Assembly: GCF_000332155.1 (NCBI RefSeq)
Contig: NZ_KB235898.1
Span: forward strand, 614,692-678,691
Length of the DNA stretch: 64,000 nucleotides
Direction: 5' to 3'
Origin: Kamptonema formosum PCC 6407
Lineage (GTDB): Bacteria > Cyanobacteriota > Cyanobacteriia > Cyanobacteriales > Microcoleaceae
Shown piece after piece: positions 45,432 through 54,454 of the stretch (position 1 is its first letter; each line of letters begins with the position of its first letter). Below the pieces are notes generated by a model that was not told the DNA's origin, ran no database searches, and worked only from the letters and a program-made list of their open reading frames with translations. Both the position numbers and the translations under genes were made by a program.

Positions 45432-46016
45432 ATGATTTTCAGCAAAGAGGCAATTAAACCTAGACTTAATTCGGCTTTTAAGCAATTAATGTCTATACAC
45501 TGGGTAATGGGGTGTTGCTACCTGTTGCTGTTTACAACAGGTACATTTATGGCGAATGTGTCCCGCGAGACTCCACTCCGGGGAGAATTGTATGATTTTC
45601 ATAAGGCAATGGGTGTCTTAGTTATGGGTCTTTTGACCTGGAGAATCTTGATTTTACTTCAGGTATGGCGGCGTAAATATACTCGCAGTTTGCCAAAGCT
45701 TAGTCGGGAGTGGATGCAGAAGTTTTTATTACATTCTGCGCTGTATTTATTTATGTTTGCACTTCCAGTGAGCGGTTTCTTTTTTTCAAATTCATATAAA
45801 AACAACAATGTCCATTTTCTGGGTTTTACTCTCCCCGACATATTCCCCCAAAATTCTGCTTTAGTGGACTTAGGTAGAAGTTTGCACTTTTGGTTGGCTT
45901 ATACATTTCTGGCGTTTATTGTGTTACATATCATGGCACAGTGGAAGGTTATCCGTGCTAACTGGAGGCGTTTTAAAGGGATGTTAAAAGCAAATTTGGT
46001 TTCCAGAAAATCATGA
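45432..46016 (+). CDS. Cytochrome b561-family membrane protein
   Basis: 194 residues with four membrane helices. Heme-ligand candidate histidines lie in MSIHWVMGCC, YDFHKAMGVLVMG, FLLHSALYLFMFALPVSGFF and LHFWLAYTFLAFIVLHIMAQWK, matching the Ni,Fe-hydrogenase-type b subunit/cytochrome b561 fold. It may carry electrons between a quinone and a periplasmic partner, but neither partner is encoded nearby. It lies 100 bases downstream of the hybrid kinase, in the same direction. Confidence 0.9.
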   Translation: MIFSKEAIKPRLNSAFKQLMSIHWVMGCCYLLLFTTGTFMANVSRETPLRGELYDFHKAMGVLVMGLLTWRILILLQVWRRKYTRSLPKLSREWMQKFLLHSALYLFMFALPVSGFFFSNSYKNNNVHFLGFTLPDIFPQNSALVDLGRSLHFWLAYTFLAFIVLHIMAQWKVIRANWRRFKGMLKANLVSRKS

Positions 46017-46106
46017 ATAAAAGCTAGGTGATGGGAAGAATAGCTTATAATCAAGGGGTTTAGAAAGTTAGAATCTCCTAAAACCTTGTCGTTTGCTATA
46101 CTAACA

Positions 46107-46185
46107 CAATCACCAATCACCAATTACCCATTACCCATTACCCATTACTCATTACCAATTACCCATTACCCATTACCCATTACCA
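46107..46185. repeat. Heptanucleotide array (ATTACCC) at the nanE start
   Basis: About eleven units of CCATTAC/CAATTAC run directly up to the ATG of nanE (the last is TTACCA ATG), so the leader of nanE is repeat sequence and no Shine-Dalgarno is visible. Confidence 0.95.
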
Positions 46186-46863
46186 ATGATTCAGTACAAA
46201 TTTCCCAGTAAACTAATAGTATCTTGTCAAGCACCAAGTGACTCGCCTTTGCATGAGCCGAGCGTTATTGCAGCAATGGCAGAAGCGGCTGTCAATCAAG
46301 GAGCAGCAGGTGTTAGAATTGATACTCCAGCTCATATTACAGCAGTGCGATCGCGCATTTCCTCGCCAATTATTGGGATTTGGAAACAAGTATTGCCAGG
46401 ATTTGAAGTTTACATTACTCCCAGATTTGAAGATGCGGCGGCGATCTCAGCCGCAGGTGCAGATATCATTGCCATTGATGCTACTCTCAGAAACCGCCCA
46501 AATGGAGAAACAGTTAAGAGTTTAATTGCTAGAATTCACGATGAATTAGGCAAACCCGTAATGGCTGATGCAGACACTTTGGAAACAGCAATTAAAGCAG
46601 CAGAAGCGGGAGCTGATGCGGTGGGAACTACTCTTTATGGCTACACTGCTGAAACGAAACATCTATCTCCTCCCGGTTTTGAACTACTTGCCAAAATGGT
46701 AGAAAAATTAGATATTCCAATTATTTGCGAAGGTGGTATTGCTGGGCCACAGATGGCAAAACAGGCCTTAGATTTGGGAGCTTTTGCTGTTGTTGTGGGT
46801 GCTGATATTACTGGGATTGACCTTAAGGTAAAAGCTTATAATTCGGTAATTGGTAATAGGTAA
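46186..46863 (+). CDS. nanE: N-acylglucosamine-6-phosphate 2-epimerase NanE
   Basis: 225 residues. NanE converts N-acetylmannosamine 6-phosphate to N-acetylglucosamine 6-phosphate. The TIM barrel shows VSCQAPSDSPLHEPSVIAAM, GAAGVRIDTPAHITAVR, DIIAIDATLRNRPNGET, ADADTLETAIKAAEAGADAVG, ICEGGIAGPQMAKQAL and VVVGADIT, with the conserved Lys/Glu/Asp. No other sialic acid gene is nearby, so amino-sugar salvage is more likely than sialate use. Both flanks are heptamer arrays: the start follows one directly, and the C-terminal VIGNR and the TAA stop are encoded by another. Confidence 0.93.
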   Translation: MIQYKFPSKLIVSCQAPSDSPLHEPSVIAAMAEAAVNQGAAGVRIDTPAHITAVRSRISSPIIGIWKQVLPGFEVYITPRFEDAAAISAAGADIIAIDATLRNRPNGETVKSLIARIHDELGKPVMADADTLETAIKAAEAGADAVGTTLYGYTAETKHLSPPGFELLAKMVEKLDIPIICEGGIAGPQMAKQALDLGAFAVVVGADITGIDLKVKAYNSVIGNR

Positions 46864-46913
46864 TAGGTAATTGGTAATAGGTAATTGGTAATAGGTAATT
46901 GGTAATAGGTAAT
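46845..46913. repeat. Heptanucleotide array (GGTAATT/GGTAATA) overlapping the nanE stop
   Basis: Nine or so units GGTAATT or GGTAATA. The first three provide the codons GTA ATT GGT AAT AGG TAA, so the last five residues and the stop of nanE come from repeat DNA. It is the complement of the ATTACCC array before the gene. Confidence 0.95.
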
Positions 46914-46988
46914 CAAATACTTACTGAAAAGTATTGCTACAATTCTTATTTGGGGTAATTAGTAGGACATAAATAAACGCTATAAATT

Positions 46989-47060
46989 GTAAGGTGGGCG
47001 CGAGCCTACAACGATCTTCTGCTTTGATTTATAGGCTTGTTGCGGCTCGCGCCACCCTAC
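46989..47060. repeat. GTAAGGTGGGCGCG palindrome between convergent genes
   Basis: GTAAGGTGGGCGCGAGCC (46989-47006) pairs with GGCTCGCGCCACCCTAC (47044-47060). Third full member of the GTAGGGTGGGCG family and again between convergent genes, where it may act as terminator. Confidence 0.85.
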
Positions 47061-47112
47061 ATTTATCTTTATGTGCCCTTACTTACTGTTGCATGATTTT
47101 GGGGAACTGATA

Positions 47113-47472
47113 TTAGATCAGAACGCCATTAATGAAACTGCTAACCAAAGCCAGAGCTAAGGCTCCTAATACAGCACTCCACATACCCTTCTGCAAACTA
47201 AAACCCTCAACAACTTTAGCTGCTAAGGCAAAAATAATCACATTAATAACAAAAGCAAAAAGCCCTGACAGCAAGCCGAGAGTTAAAACATTGGGTATAA
47301 AAAATACCGCTCTGAAAATTGGCATGATTAAAACATTCAAAATCCCCAAAACTGCTGCTGAAACTATTGCTTTTGGCGTACTGTCAATTTGAACGCCAAT
47401 AGGCAATTGAGAAATCAGTAGCAAGCTGCTACCTGTAACTAACCAAGCAATCAAAATGTCAAGTGGCTGCAT
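47113..47472 (-). CDS. Four-helix membrane protein (phage holin family, PF04020-like)
   Basis: 119 residues, four hydrophobic helices (ILIAWLVTGSSLLLISQL, AIVSAAVLGILNVLIMPIF, LLSGLFAFVINVIIFALAA, MWSAVLGALALALVSSF). The GVQIDSTPKAIVSAAVLGILN pattern fits PF04020, called phage holin family only through distant similarity. In cyanobacteria this is a chromosomal, not prophage, protein of unknown function. Start ATG 47472 lies behind AAGGAAGGAG. Confidence 0.85.
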   Translation of the reverse strand: MQPLDILIAWLVTGSSLLLISQLPIGVQIDSTPKAIVSAAVLGILNVLIMPIFRAVFFIPNVLTLGLLSGLFAFVINVIIFALAAKVVEGFSLQKGMWSAVLGALALALVSSFINGVLI

Positions 47473-47594
47473 AGTACAAACTCCTTCCTTAAAAGCTGAA
47501 GCTTTGAAAAATTGATATTTAACTATACATTAACCAAAAAATATCTTTGCTTCCTCTACCAATCGGCATAATTTATGTTTAGGATTTTTTCCGG

Positions 47595-49448
47595 ATGGCA
47601 ATACCTTTGATAGGGAAAGAGAAGAAATGCGGTTTGGGTATGAAAATGGCTAGCAATTATATTTTTAAATCTGGAACGGGCTTTTTTGACAAAGCGGCTC
47701 TCGAAAATGCGGTACTTCGCCGCAGTAGATTACACCGAGCGATATTATTAATGCTGTGCATTACTGGTTTGATGGGTCTGCCGATTTTTCGTCTAGCTCA
47801 ACTGCAACTGGTTCAAGGTGAATACAATCGACAGCGGGCAGAGCACAACCGCATTCGGTTATTTCCTGTTGCTTCTAACAGAGGTCAACTTTTAGACCGT
47901 AATGGCAAAATATTGGCAGCAAATCGAGTTTCGCGTTCGGTATATTTATGGCCAAAGGAACAGGCGGCAAAGGAATGGCCTGCTACAGCTTCTCTGCTGA
48001 GTTCCATATTGAAGATACCTAAAGAGGAAATTCTTAAGAAATTAGAGAAAGTTGGTTATAAATCTGCTTTGCCGATCCGAATTCGGCAGGATATTAGCCG
48101 TGCTACGTTTATTTCTTTGTCTGAGCAAGCAGGTAATTTGCAGGGGATTGAAATTCGTCCTGAATCGAGTCGGGACTATCCTTATGGAGATTTAGCAGCG
48201 CACGTTTTGGGATATATTGGCGAGGCTAGTTTAGATCAGCTTAAAGCTAATCCAAAGTATCCGATGGGGATGATCGTCGGTCAACTGGGAGTTGAACGGA
48301 TTGCTAATTCTTCGCTTGAGGGGGTTTGGGGAAATCGTTTGATTGAGGTGAATGCAAAGGGTCAGGAAATACAGGAGTTGGGAGTTAATGCTCCTATTGC
48401 TGGTAAGTCGGTGCGGTTGACTTTGGACTTGGATATGCAGAAAACTGCTGAAAAATCTCTAGGCGATCGCTTGGGAGCAGTTGTTGCTTTAGATGTGAAA
48501 ACGGGGGCGGTTTTAGCGATGGCTAGTTGGCCGGATTTTAACCCGAATATTTTTACTAGCAAGGTGAGTAAAAAAGAGTGGACTCGCCTTCAAGGTGAGG
48601 ATAAACCTTTTCTAAATCGCGCTCTGCAAGGCTATCCTGCTGGCAGCACTTTTAAAATTGTTACGGCTACGGCGGGGATGCAGTCGGGGAAATTTTCTCC
48701 TGATTCAACTTTGTTTAGTTCTGCTTCTATTACTATTGGTGGTATATCTTTTAACGAACATGGTGCTGGTTATGGCACTATTGGTTTTCGCGATGCTTTG
48801 GCCTACAGTAGTAATACGTTTTTTTATCAAGTAGGGATGGCCGCAGGGCCGGAGCAAATGTCTAAATGGGGTCATGAATTGGGGATTGGCGGAACAATTA
48901 ATTTGAAGTTATTGGGGTTAGATGGGGCAAATCATGGTCAAATTCCAACGCCGAAAGAGAAAGTGAAAATGTACGGGGAGGATTGGTATGTGGGCGATAC
49001 GGTGACGATGGCAATTGGTCAGGGTTTGGTGTTAGTAACGCCTTTAGAGTTGGCGGTGATGGTGTCAACTGTTGCGAATGGGGGTTGGCGAGTGCAGCCG
49101 CATTTGTTGACTTCTCAAGCTAATGGGGCTAAACCGATTAAGACTGCGATCGCGCCGGAAACTTTGAATGTGGTTCGCCAGGGGTTGATTGATGTGGTGC
49201 TTAAAGGTACTGGTCGCGCTATGAATGACGGTTCTATTCCTCTGAGTGGGGGTAAGACTGGGACGGTGGAAATTCCAGGGCACCCGGATAATTCTATGTA
49301 TGTGGGTTTTGCGCCTGCTGATAAGCCGGAAGTGGCGATCGCGGTTGTTGTCGAAGGGGGGGGATATGGTGCTGTATCGGCCGCTCCTATTGCCCAAGAG
49401 GTATTTAGAACCTATTTCCAGAAGAAAGGTTTTAAACCTAAGAAGTAA
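47595..49448 (+). CDS. mrdA: Penicillin-binding protein 2 (transpeptidase)
   Basis: 617 residues: a cytoplasmic N-terminus, one membrane helix (about 49-69), a PBP dimerisation domain (RGQLLDRNGKILAANRVSRS ... YPYGDLAAHVLGYIGEASLD) and a transpeptidase domain with SxxK at Ser351 (PAGSTFKIV), SSN (YSSNTFFYQ) and KTG (SGGKTGTVE). It cross-links peptidoglycan during cell elongation, working with RodA in the periplasm. An ATG at 47640 is another possible start; 47595 has AGGA upstream. The stop is followed within eight bases by a GTTAGTT heptamer array. Confidence 0.93.
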   Translation: MAIPLIGKEKKCGLGMKMASNYIFKSGTGFFDKAALENAVLRRSRLHRAILLMLCITGLMGLPIFRLAQLQLVQGEYNRQRAEHNRIRLFPVASNRGQLLDRNGKILAANRVSRSVYLWPKEQAAKEWPATASLLSSILKIPKEEILKKLEKVGYKSALPIRIRQDISRATFISLSEQAGNLQGIEIRPESSRDYPYGDLAAHVLGYIGEASLDQLKANPKYPMGMIVGQLGVERIANSSLEGVWGNRLIEVNAKGQEIQELGVNAPIAGKSVRLTLDLDMQKTAEKSLGDRLGAVVALDVKTGAVLAMASWPDFNPNIFTSKVSKKEWTRLQGEDKPFLNRALQGYPAGSTFKIVTATAGMQSGKFSPDSTLFSSASITIGGISFNEHGAGYGTIGFRDALAYSSNTFFYQVGMAAGPEQMSKWGHELGIGGTINLKLLGLDGANHGQIPTPKEKVKMYGEDWYVGDTVTMAIGQGLVLVTPLELAVMVSTVANGGWRVQPHLLTSQANGAKPIKTAIAPETLNVVRQGLIDVVLKGTGRAMNDGSIPLSGGKTGTVEIPGHPDNSMYVGFAPADKPEVAIAVVVEGGGYGAVSAAPIAQEVFRTYFQKKGFKPKK

Positions 49449-49452
49449 TTTT

Positions 49453-49606
49453 GTTAGTTGTTGGTTGTTAATAGTTAGTTGTTAGTTGTTAGTTGTCATT
49501 GCGTTGGCGAAGATTAACTGAAGGGCTGATACTTCGCTTCGTAAGCACTACGCGCAGGCTATGCAATGACAACCACTAACCACTAACAACTAACAACTAA
49601 CCATTA
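49453..49606. repeat. Facing heptamer arrays (GTTAGTT and CTAACAA)
   Basis: GTTAGTT units (49453-49497) face CTAACAA units (49571-49603) and can form a large hairpin between the convergent mrdA and 49597-50421 genes. The minus-strand reading GGT TAG TTG shows that the stop codon of the latter gene lies in the array. Confidence 0.92.
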
Positions 49607-50421
49607 CCGATATTTTCTGCTTTCTTCCGTTCTAAAATAATCATTTCAGAGCCAATTACGGGGCTGCGAGCTATGAGTTTGCCTTGGGAGTTGGCTATTT
49701 CCAGTTTTCTAAATTCAAGTTTTTGGGCTTGTTGAAACATTTGATTGGCTAACTGATTTTGTTCGCTTTCAGGGAGATTATACCAATCATCGCCGATTTT
49801 AACAGCTAAAATATTGCTGAATAAATTAACCTGAATGGATTCTATTAAGCTGTTATTAAATTGATTGGTTAGTTCATCTACTTGATTTTGAATTGTGGCA
49901 ATAAGATTCTGTTCTGGTGTTAGTTTTGGAGGCGATGGGGGAGCAATTTCTACGGGTTTTGTTTCTTCAGGGGCTACCAGGTCGGGTAAATTTGTTGCTG
50001 TTGTTTCTGGAGATGAGAGAACTACTATTTCTGTGGATTCTGAAGAGGGGATAACTACTATTTCCGAGGATTCTGGCGAGGGGATAACTACTATTTGGGG
50101 GGATTCTGAAGAGGGGATAACTATTATTTCAGGTGATTTTCCAGGTAGCAGGGTTAGTGTTGTACCGATCGCGACGATCAGAGTTGCTGCGATCGCGCTG
50201 CTTAAAACTGTATCGGACAGCTTTTGATTGATTGAGGCGGGTAGAAGCGATCGCACCAACTGGACTACAGTCAGCCAAGCGGAAGTGAGTTTTTCCAACA
50301 GGCTGCGATCGAGTTTTGCGGAATCCTGGGGAGTTTTAGCCGCGTTTTGAGAAGTGGCGATCGGCTTTACCTCTGGCTGAGGCTGTTCCGGCTGTGGCTG
50401 TTGTGGTTGGTCTTCTGACAT
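49597..50421 (-). CDS. Membrane-anchored hypothetical protein with tandem 11-residue repeats
   Basis: 274 residues: a Gln/Pro-rich N-terminus, an amphipathic part, one membrane helix at about 74-93, four tandem 11-residue units SPEIIVIPSSE / SPQIVVIPSPE / SSEIVVIPSSE / STEIVVLSSPE (about 96-139), a proline-rich linker and a C-terminal domain (about 165-270: NQVDELTNQFNNSLIESIQV ... DDWYNLPESEQNQLANQMFQ). The C-terminal part looks conserved among cyanobacteria but I cannot name it. The final GNG and the stop run into a heptamer array. Confidence 0.65.
   Translation of the reverse strand: MSEDQPQQPQPEQPQPEVKPIATSQNAAKTPQDSAKLDRSLLEKLTSAWLTVVQLVRSLLPASINQKLSDTVLSSAIAATLIVAIGTTLTLLPGKSPEIIVIPSSESPQIVVIPSPESSEIVVIPSSESTEIVVLSSPETTATNLPDLVAPEETKPVEIAPPSPPKLTPEQNLIATIQNQVDELTNQFNNSLIESIQVNLFSNILAVKIGDDWYNLPESEQNQLANQMFQQAQKLEFRKLEIANSQGKLIARSPVIGSEMIILERKKAENIGNG
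50005..50136. repeat. Four 33-bp coding tandem repeats
   Basis: Each 33-base unit encodes 11 residues with the core I-V-V-I-P-S; units are imperfect (Ser/Pro swaps). The array lies within the minus-strand membrane protein gene. Confidence 0.85.
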
Positions 50422-50528
50422 TTTCTTAACCTCCTGGCGGTATAAATATGCTTAAATGCGATAGATTTTTACGTGAGCTATATCTCTCAGCCTTAATTTA
50501 TCATTTCATTACTTCTAACTGAATCAAA

Positions 50529-51452
50529 ATGAGTATCAAACGCCGTCAATTTTTAATTTTAAGTGGCCTGAGCGCATTAAGTCTGACGGGAATGTGGAAA
50601 ATACTTAAGGCTCAAATTGTTGAGGGTGCTAGTCCTGCTGCTAGTTTGGAGGGAGAAGGTGCGATCGCGCAGTTACCCACCACCCCGCCGATTTTGCGTT
50701 TTATCTCCGTCGCAGACACGGGTACTGGTGCTGAAGGTCAGTATCGGGTAGCCAGGGCGATGACGCGCTATCATCAACAAAATCCTTTTAATTTGGCAAT
50801 TCTCGCTGGCGATAATATTTATAATAACGGCGAAATTGAGAAAATTAACGCCGTATTTGAGAAGCCATATCAAGATTTATTGCAGCAGAACGTTAAGTTT
50901 TACGCTTGTCTAGGAAATCATGACATTCGCACGGCTAATGGCGACCCTCAAGTTAAATATGTCGGCTTTAATATGCAAGGACGTTACTATACTTTTCGGC
51001 GCGGTAAAGTACAGTTTTTTGCCTTAGATACTAATAGTAATGCAGATTGGAAAAATCAGCTAATTTGGCTGGATAAAGAATTGAGTCAAAGCGATGCACC
51101 TTGGAAAATAGTATTTGGTCATCACCAGATTTATTCATCGGGAATTTATGGTGTAAATAAACCATTTGTTGAGAATTTAACGCCGCTTTTTCAAAAGTAT
51201 GGAGTGCAAGTTTATATTAACGGGCACGATCACCATTATGAAAGGACTCGTTCGATTAATGGAACGACTTATTTAATATGCGGCGGTGGCGGTGGTACTC
51301 GTGAGGTGGGGCGTTCTCCCTGGACGGCATATTCGGCTTCGCGGCTTAGTTTTGCAGCCTTTGATGTTTATGATGATAGAATATTTGTGAGTGGAATTGG
51401 GACGGATGATCGGGTGTTTGACCGGGGTGTGGTTATGTTGAAATCAGTTTAG
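50529..51452 (+). CDS. Tat-exported metallophosphoesterase (purple-acid-phosphatase-like)
   Basis: 307 residues. The start MSIKRRQFLILSGLSALSLTG is a twin-arginine (RRQFL) signal peptide. The phosphoesterase motifs follow: SVADTGTGAEGQ, LAGDNIYNNGE, CLGNHDIR, FGHHQIYSSG and INGHDHHYER, a full dinuclear metal site as in purple acid phosphatases and cyanobacterial acid phosphatases. It should be periplasmic and release phosphate from esters. The Septu-like ATPase gene starts ten bases after its stop, which may be accidental. Confidence 0.9.
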   Translation: MSIKRRQFLILSGLSALSLTGMWKILKAQIVEGASPAASLEGEGAIAQLPTTPPILRFISVADTGTGAEGQYRVARAMTRYHQQNPFNLAILAGDNIYNNGEIEKINAVFEKPYQDLLQQNVKFYACLGNHDIRTANGDPQVKYVGFNMQGRYYTFRRGKVQFFALDTNSNADWKNQLIWLDKELSQSDAPWKIVFGHHQIYSSGIYGVNKPFVENLTPLFQKYGVQVYINGHDHHYERTRSINGTTYLICGGGGGTREVGRSPWTAYSASRLSFAAFDVYDDRIFVSGIGTDDRVFDRGVVMLKSV

Positions 51453-51461
51453 GTAAAAGTT

Positions 51462-52724
51462 ATGAAAGTTAAACGATTGAAAATCAATGCGTTTAGGGGA
51501 ATAGATAATCTAAATCTGGAATTTAACCCTGATGAGCCAATAGTAATTATTGGGAACAATGGCGTGGGAAAATCTAGTATTTTGGACTGTATTGCCATTC
51601 TTTTGTCCCGTTTTCTTTATTTGATTCAATTCCCTAATAAAAATGACAGTTTAAACCCGTCTTTTTTTCGTGTACTAGATATCAAAAACGGATATAAAGA
51701 GATAAGAAATCAAATTATAATCGAACTCTCTCAGTCACAAGAAATCAGTTGGTCTGTAACGAAAGAAGATAGCGGAAATGAAAAACTAGAAGGCATGGAA
51801 AAATTAAAAGAAGTTGCCCAAAATATACATAATCAGTGGAAAGGTAGTCCTTTAGCCAACATACCACTAGCAGTTTACTACCCGACTAATCGTGGTGTTA
51901 TTGAGCGTCATTTGGAGAGTCAGAATGGATATTCCTTTAAGCAGACAGATGCCTACAATCAAGCGCTAGAGCAAATACAAATTAGCTTCGATAGTTTCTT
52001 TCAATGGTTTGCAGATTTGGAAGATTTGGAGAATGAACAAATACGGGATAACCACGAACATCGAAACAGAAATCTAGAAACCGTAAGACAATCCATTTAT
52101 TCATTAATACCAAATTTTTCAAACTTGCGTGTTAGACGATCGATCCTAAGAATGACTGTAAAAAAACAAGGTCAAGAACTGATCGTAAATCAACTATCTG
52201 ACGGGGAGAAATGCTTGCTAGCAATGGTAGGAGATTTAGCCAGACGCTTAGCAATTGCTAACCCAGGTTTAGAAAATCCACTGGAAGGCAGTGCCGTTGT
52301 TTTGATTGATGAAATCGAATTACATCTGCACCCGAAATGGCAACGGGAAATTATTCCCGCTTTAACTAGAACATTTCCTAATTGCCAATTTATTATTACC
52401 ACTCATTCACCTCAAGTCATTAGTCAGATTAAACCTGATGGTATCTACATTTTAGAGGCAACACCTGAAGGTATAGTAGCTAAACAGCCAGAAAGTTCTT
52501 TTGGTAGAGATAGCAATCGTATCCTTGAAGACGTGATGGGTGTCCCAGAAAGGCCACAAGAAATCAAGGATAGTCTTCGCCAACTTTTTAGACTGATAGA
52601 CGCGGGAAATCTTGATGCTGCGAAGGAATTACGCCAACAGATAGAAGATGAAATTGGCGAGGATGAGTCAGAGTTTGTCAGAGCAGATATATTGATGAGA
52701 CGGAAGGAAATTCTTAACCGATGA
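51462..52724 (+). CDS. ptuA: PtuA-like ATPase of a Septu-type defence system
   Basis: 420 residues of the AAA/ABC type: Walker A GNNGVGKSSILD (about 32-43), a long helical insert, LSDGEKCLLAMVGDLARRLA (signature) near 247, and VVLIDEIELHLHPKWQREII (Walker B) near 283, then FIITTHSPQVIS. It is the RecF/AAA15 type found in Septu and retron-associated pairs. The gene overlaps the HNH nuclease gene by four bases (ATGA), so the proteins are made together and probably form one complex that senses phage infection. Symbol is given by system similarity. Confidence 0.8.
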   Translation: MKVKRLKINAFRGIDNLNLEFNPDEPIVIIGNNGVGKSSILDCIAILLSRFLYLIQFPNKNDSLNPSFFRVLDIKNGYKEIRNQIIIELSQSQEISWSVTKEDSGNEKLEGMEKLKEVAQNIHNQWKGSPLANIPLAVYYPTNRGVIERHLESQNGYSFKQTDAYNQALEQIQISFDSFFQWFADLEDLENEQIRDNHEHRNRNLETVRQSIYSLIPNFSNLRVRRSILRMTVKKQGQELIVNQLSDGEKCLLAMVGDLARRLAIANPGLENPLEGSAVVLIDEIELHLHPKWQREIIPALTRTFPNCQFIITTHSPQVISQIKPDGIYILEATPEGIVAKQPESSFGRDSNRILEDVMGVPERPQEIKDSLRQLFRLIDAGNLDAAKELRQQIEDEIGEDESEFVRADILMRRKEILNR

Positions 52725-53368
52725 AGTATATTAAAAAGGGTGAGGAACCAAAAGATTTTACAGATTGGAAAGCTCTAGAAAGCGATGACTGGAAACCTAA
52801 CTGGGATAACTTTCAAGCACCACAAAAATCAAATTTGCATCAATCATTACTGCAAGAACAGGGTTTTATTTGTTGCTACTGCGGAATGGAAATCAGCAAA
52901 CAAAAAAGCCATATTGAACATTTAAAGCCTCGTAAAACCTATCCCGAAGAAGCACTAAATTACAAAAATCTGTTAGCTTCCTGTCAAAGAGAAAGAGAAC
53001 CTAAAGAACCTCAACACTGTGGAGTTAAAAAAGATGAGTGGTACGATGAAAATCTCATGGTTTCGCCTTTAGATCCCAGTTGTGCTGATTTTTTTAGATA
53101 TTCTGGTTCGGGAGAGATTTTGCCAACTAATGAACCAGGAAAACAAGACTCTGCTTTAACAACTATTGACCAACTTGGACTCAACATTGATAAGCTAAAG
53201 AATATGCGAAGTCAGGCAATAGATGGAATATTGCAAGCTATGGACGGTCTGACAATTGAAGAGATACAAATATTAGCTCAAAGTTATGTTCAACCGGATG
53301 CAGAAGGTAAATACACACCATTTTGTACTGTAATCGCCTACTACATAAAAAACTACTTTAAGATTTAA
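52721..53368 (+). CDS. ptuB: PtuB-like HNH endonuclease (TIGR02646 type)
   Basis: 215 residues. QGFICCYCGMEISKQKSHIE holds the zinc-binding CxxC and the start of the HNH core; HLKPRKTYPEEALNYKNLLA and CQREREPKEPQHCGVKKDEW complete it with the conserved Asn. This matches the retron/Septu-associated HNH family. Coupled by a four-base overlap to the ATPase gene, it is probably the effector that cuts nucleic acid when activated. No reverse transcriptase or msr/msd is nearby, so a retron is unlikely. Ends overlap the convergent dam gene by a few bases. Confidence 0.85.
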   Translation: MKYIKKGEEPKDFTDWKALESDDWKPNWDNFQAPQKSNLHQSLLQEQGFICCYCGMEISKQKSHIEHLKPRKTYPEEALNYKNLLASCQREREPKEPQHCGVKKDEWYDENLMVSPLDPSCADFFRYSGSGEILPTNEPGKQDSALTTIDQLGLNIDKLKNMRSQAIDGILQAMDGLTIEEIQILAQSYVQPDAEGKYTPFCTVIAYYIKNYFKI

Positions 53369-54192
53369 TATGAAGTAATTAAAACTTCAGCAACTTTCCC
53401 TCGAAGCTTAGCCTTAGAATTAATCGCCCTTGCTGCTAATATAGGTTTAATTTTAAACTCTTTGTACAGGTCTCGAATCAACTTACAATCAGAATTAGAT
53501 AACAACACTTTTACCCCTCGATTAGCAAGTTCTGCAAAAACATCTCTCAATCTAACTTGATCGTTCTCAGTAAAAGAATCGCGACTATAAGAGGTAAAAT
53601 AGCTAGTATCATTAATCGGAAAATAGGGCGGATCGAAATAAACAAAGTCTTCCGCACTATGAGCATACTTCAACACATCCTCAAAATGCCTTTGTTCAAT
53701 AGTCACTGATTTTAACACAACTGATACTGAACGAAGTAAATCGGCATTACAAATCGTTGGATTATTATATTTACCCATCGGCACATTAAACTCACCTTTC
53801 GAGTTTTCTCGATATAAGCCATTAAAGCAAGTCTTGTTAAGATAAATCAACCGCGCTGCCCTTTCTATCTCAGTTCCTCCCGGATAAGATCGCACATCAT
53901 AATAATGCTCTTTATTATGCCTTAATTCATGTTTCTTTAAATAGGTAATTAGCTCCTCAACCCGATCTCGAACGCAGCAATAAGTATTAATCAAATTAGC
54001 ATTGATATCCGTTAAAACTGCCGATTTAGGTTGCAAATGAAAAAACACAGCACCACCACCCAAAAAAGGCTCATAATAATTCGTAAACTTCTTAGGAAAA
54101 TAAGGTAAATATTGCGGAATCAGCCTACTTTTACCCCCCGCCCATTTGAGAAACGGACGCGGCAAAACTTGAGATTGAGTGGAAATTGACAT
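53365..54192 (-). CDS. dam: DNA adenine methyltransferase (D12 class, Dam-like)
   Basis: 275 residues. FLKWAGGKSRLIPQYLPYFP is the N-terminal SAM-binding motif, YYEPFLGGGAVFFHLQPKSA follows with a conserved ExFxGxG part, TDINANLINTYCCVR binds SAM and FVYFDPPYFPIND is the catalytic DPPY. The class usually methylates adenine in GATC. It is convergent with the Septu-like nuclease gene and overlaps it by a few bases. It may protect host DNA from the neighbouring HNH nuclease or may be an orphan enzyme. Confidence 0.93.
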   Translation of the reverse strand: MSISTQSQVLPRPFLKWAGGKSRLIPQYLPYFPKKFTNYYEPFLGGGAVFFHLQPKSAVLTDINANLINTYCCVRDRVEELITYLKKHELRHNKEHYYDVRSYPGGTEIERAARLIYLNKTCFNGLYRENSKGEFNVPMGKYNNPTICNADLLRSVSVVLKSVTIEQRHFEDVLKYAHSAEDFVYFDPPYFPINDTSYFTSYSRDSFTENDQVRLRDVFAELANRGVKVLLSNSDCKLIRDLYKEFKIKPILAARAINSKAKLRGKVAEVLITSY

Positions 54193-54250
54193 TTTGACCT
54201 CAAAGTGATACCAATTAAAGATGAAACTGTAAATATAACCAACTAAAACA

Positions 54251-54454
54251 ATGCAAGAATTTTTTGAGAATATCTCTCGCTATCCCCGCTACTTCATCAC
54301 AATCACTCTGGGAATCTTCTTTTTCCTGTTTGAGCAACTGAGGCCGCTGCTGAAGAACCCCGTGAGTGCGATCGCTCTCATTAGTTTCATCATCGCCGCA
54401 TTTATGTTTGTAACTTTTACCCTCCGTGCCATGTTGGGGCTGAGTACAGTTTAG
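54251..54454 (+). CDS. DUF751 / Ycf33-like small membrane protein
   Basis: 67 residues, MQEFFENISRYPRYFITITL with two membrane helices (LGIFFFLFEQLRPLLKNP and AIALISFIIAAFMFVTFTL). This sequence pattern is the DUF751 family, restricted to phototrophs and chloroplasts (Ycf33-like). It is presumed to be in the thylakoid membrane; function unknown. The dam gene starts 58 bases away on the other strand. Confidence 0.88.
   Translation: MQEFFENISRYPRYFITITLGIFFFLFEQLRPLLKNPVSAIALISFIIAAFMFVTFTLRAMLGLSTV

Noticed and set aside
47113-47472. Prophage signal from a holin-family protein
   Set aside because: The family name rests on distant similarity; no capsid, portal, terminase or integrase genes are nearby.
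51462-53368. Retron
   Set aside because: The HNH nuclease family occurs with retrons, but no reverse transcriptase or structured ncRNA region is present.
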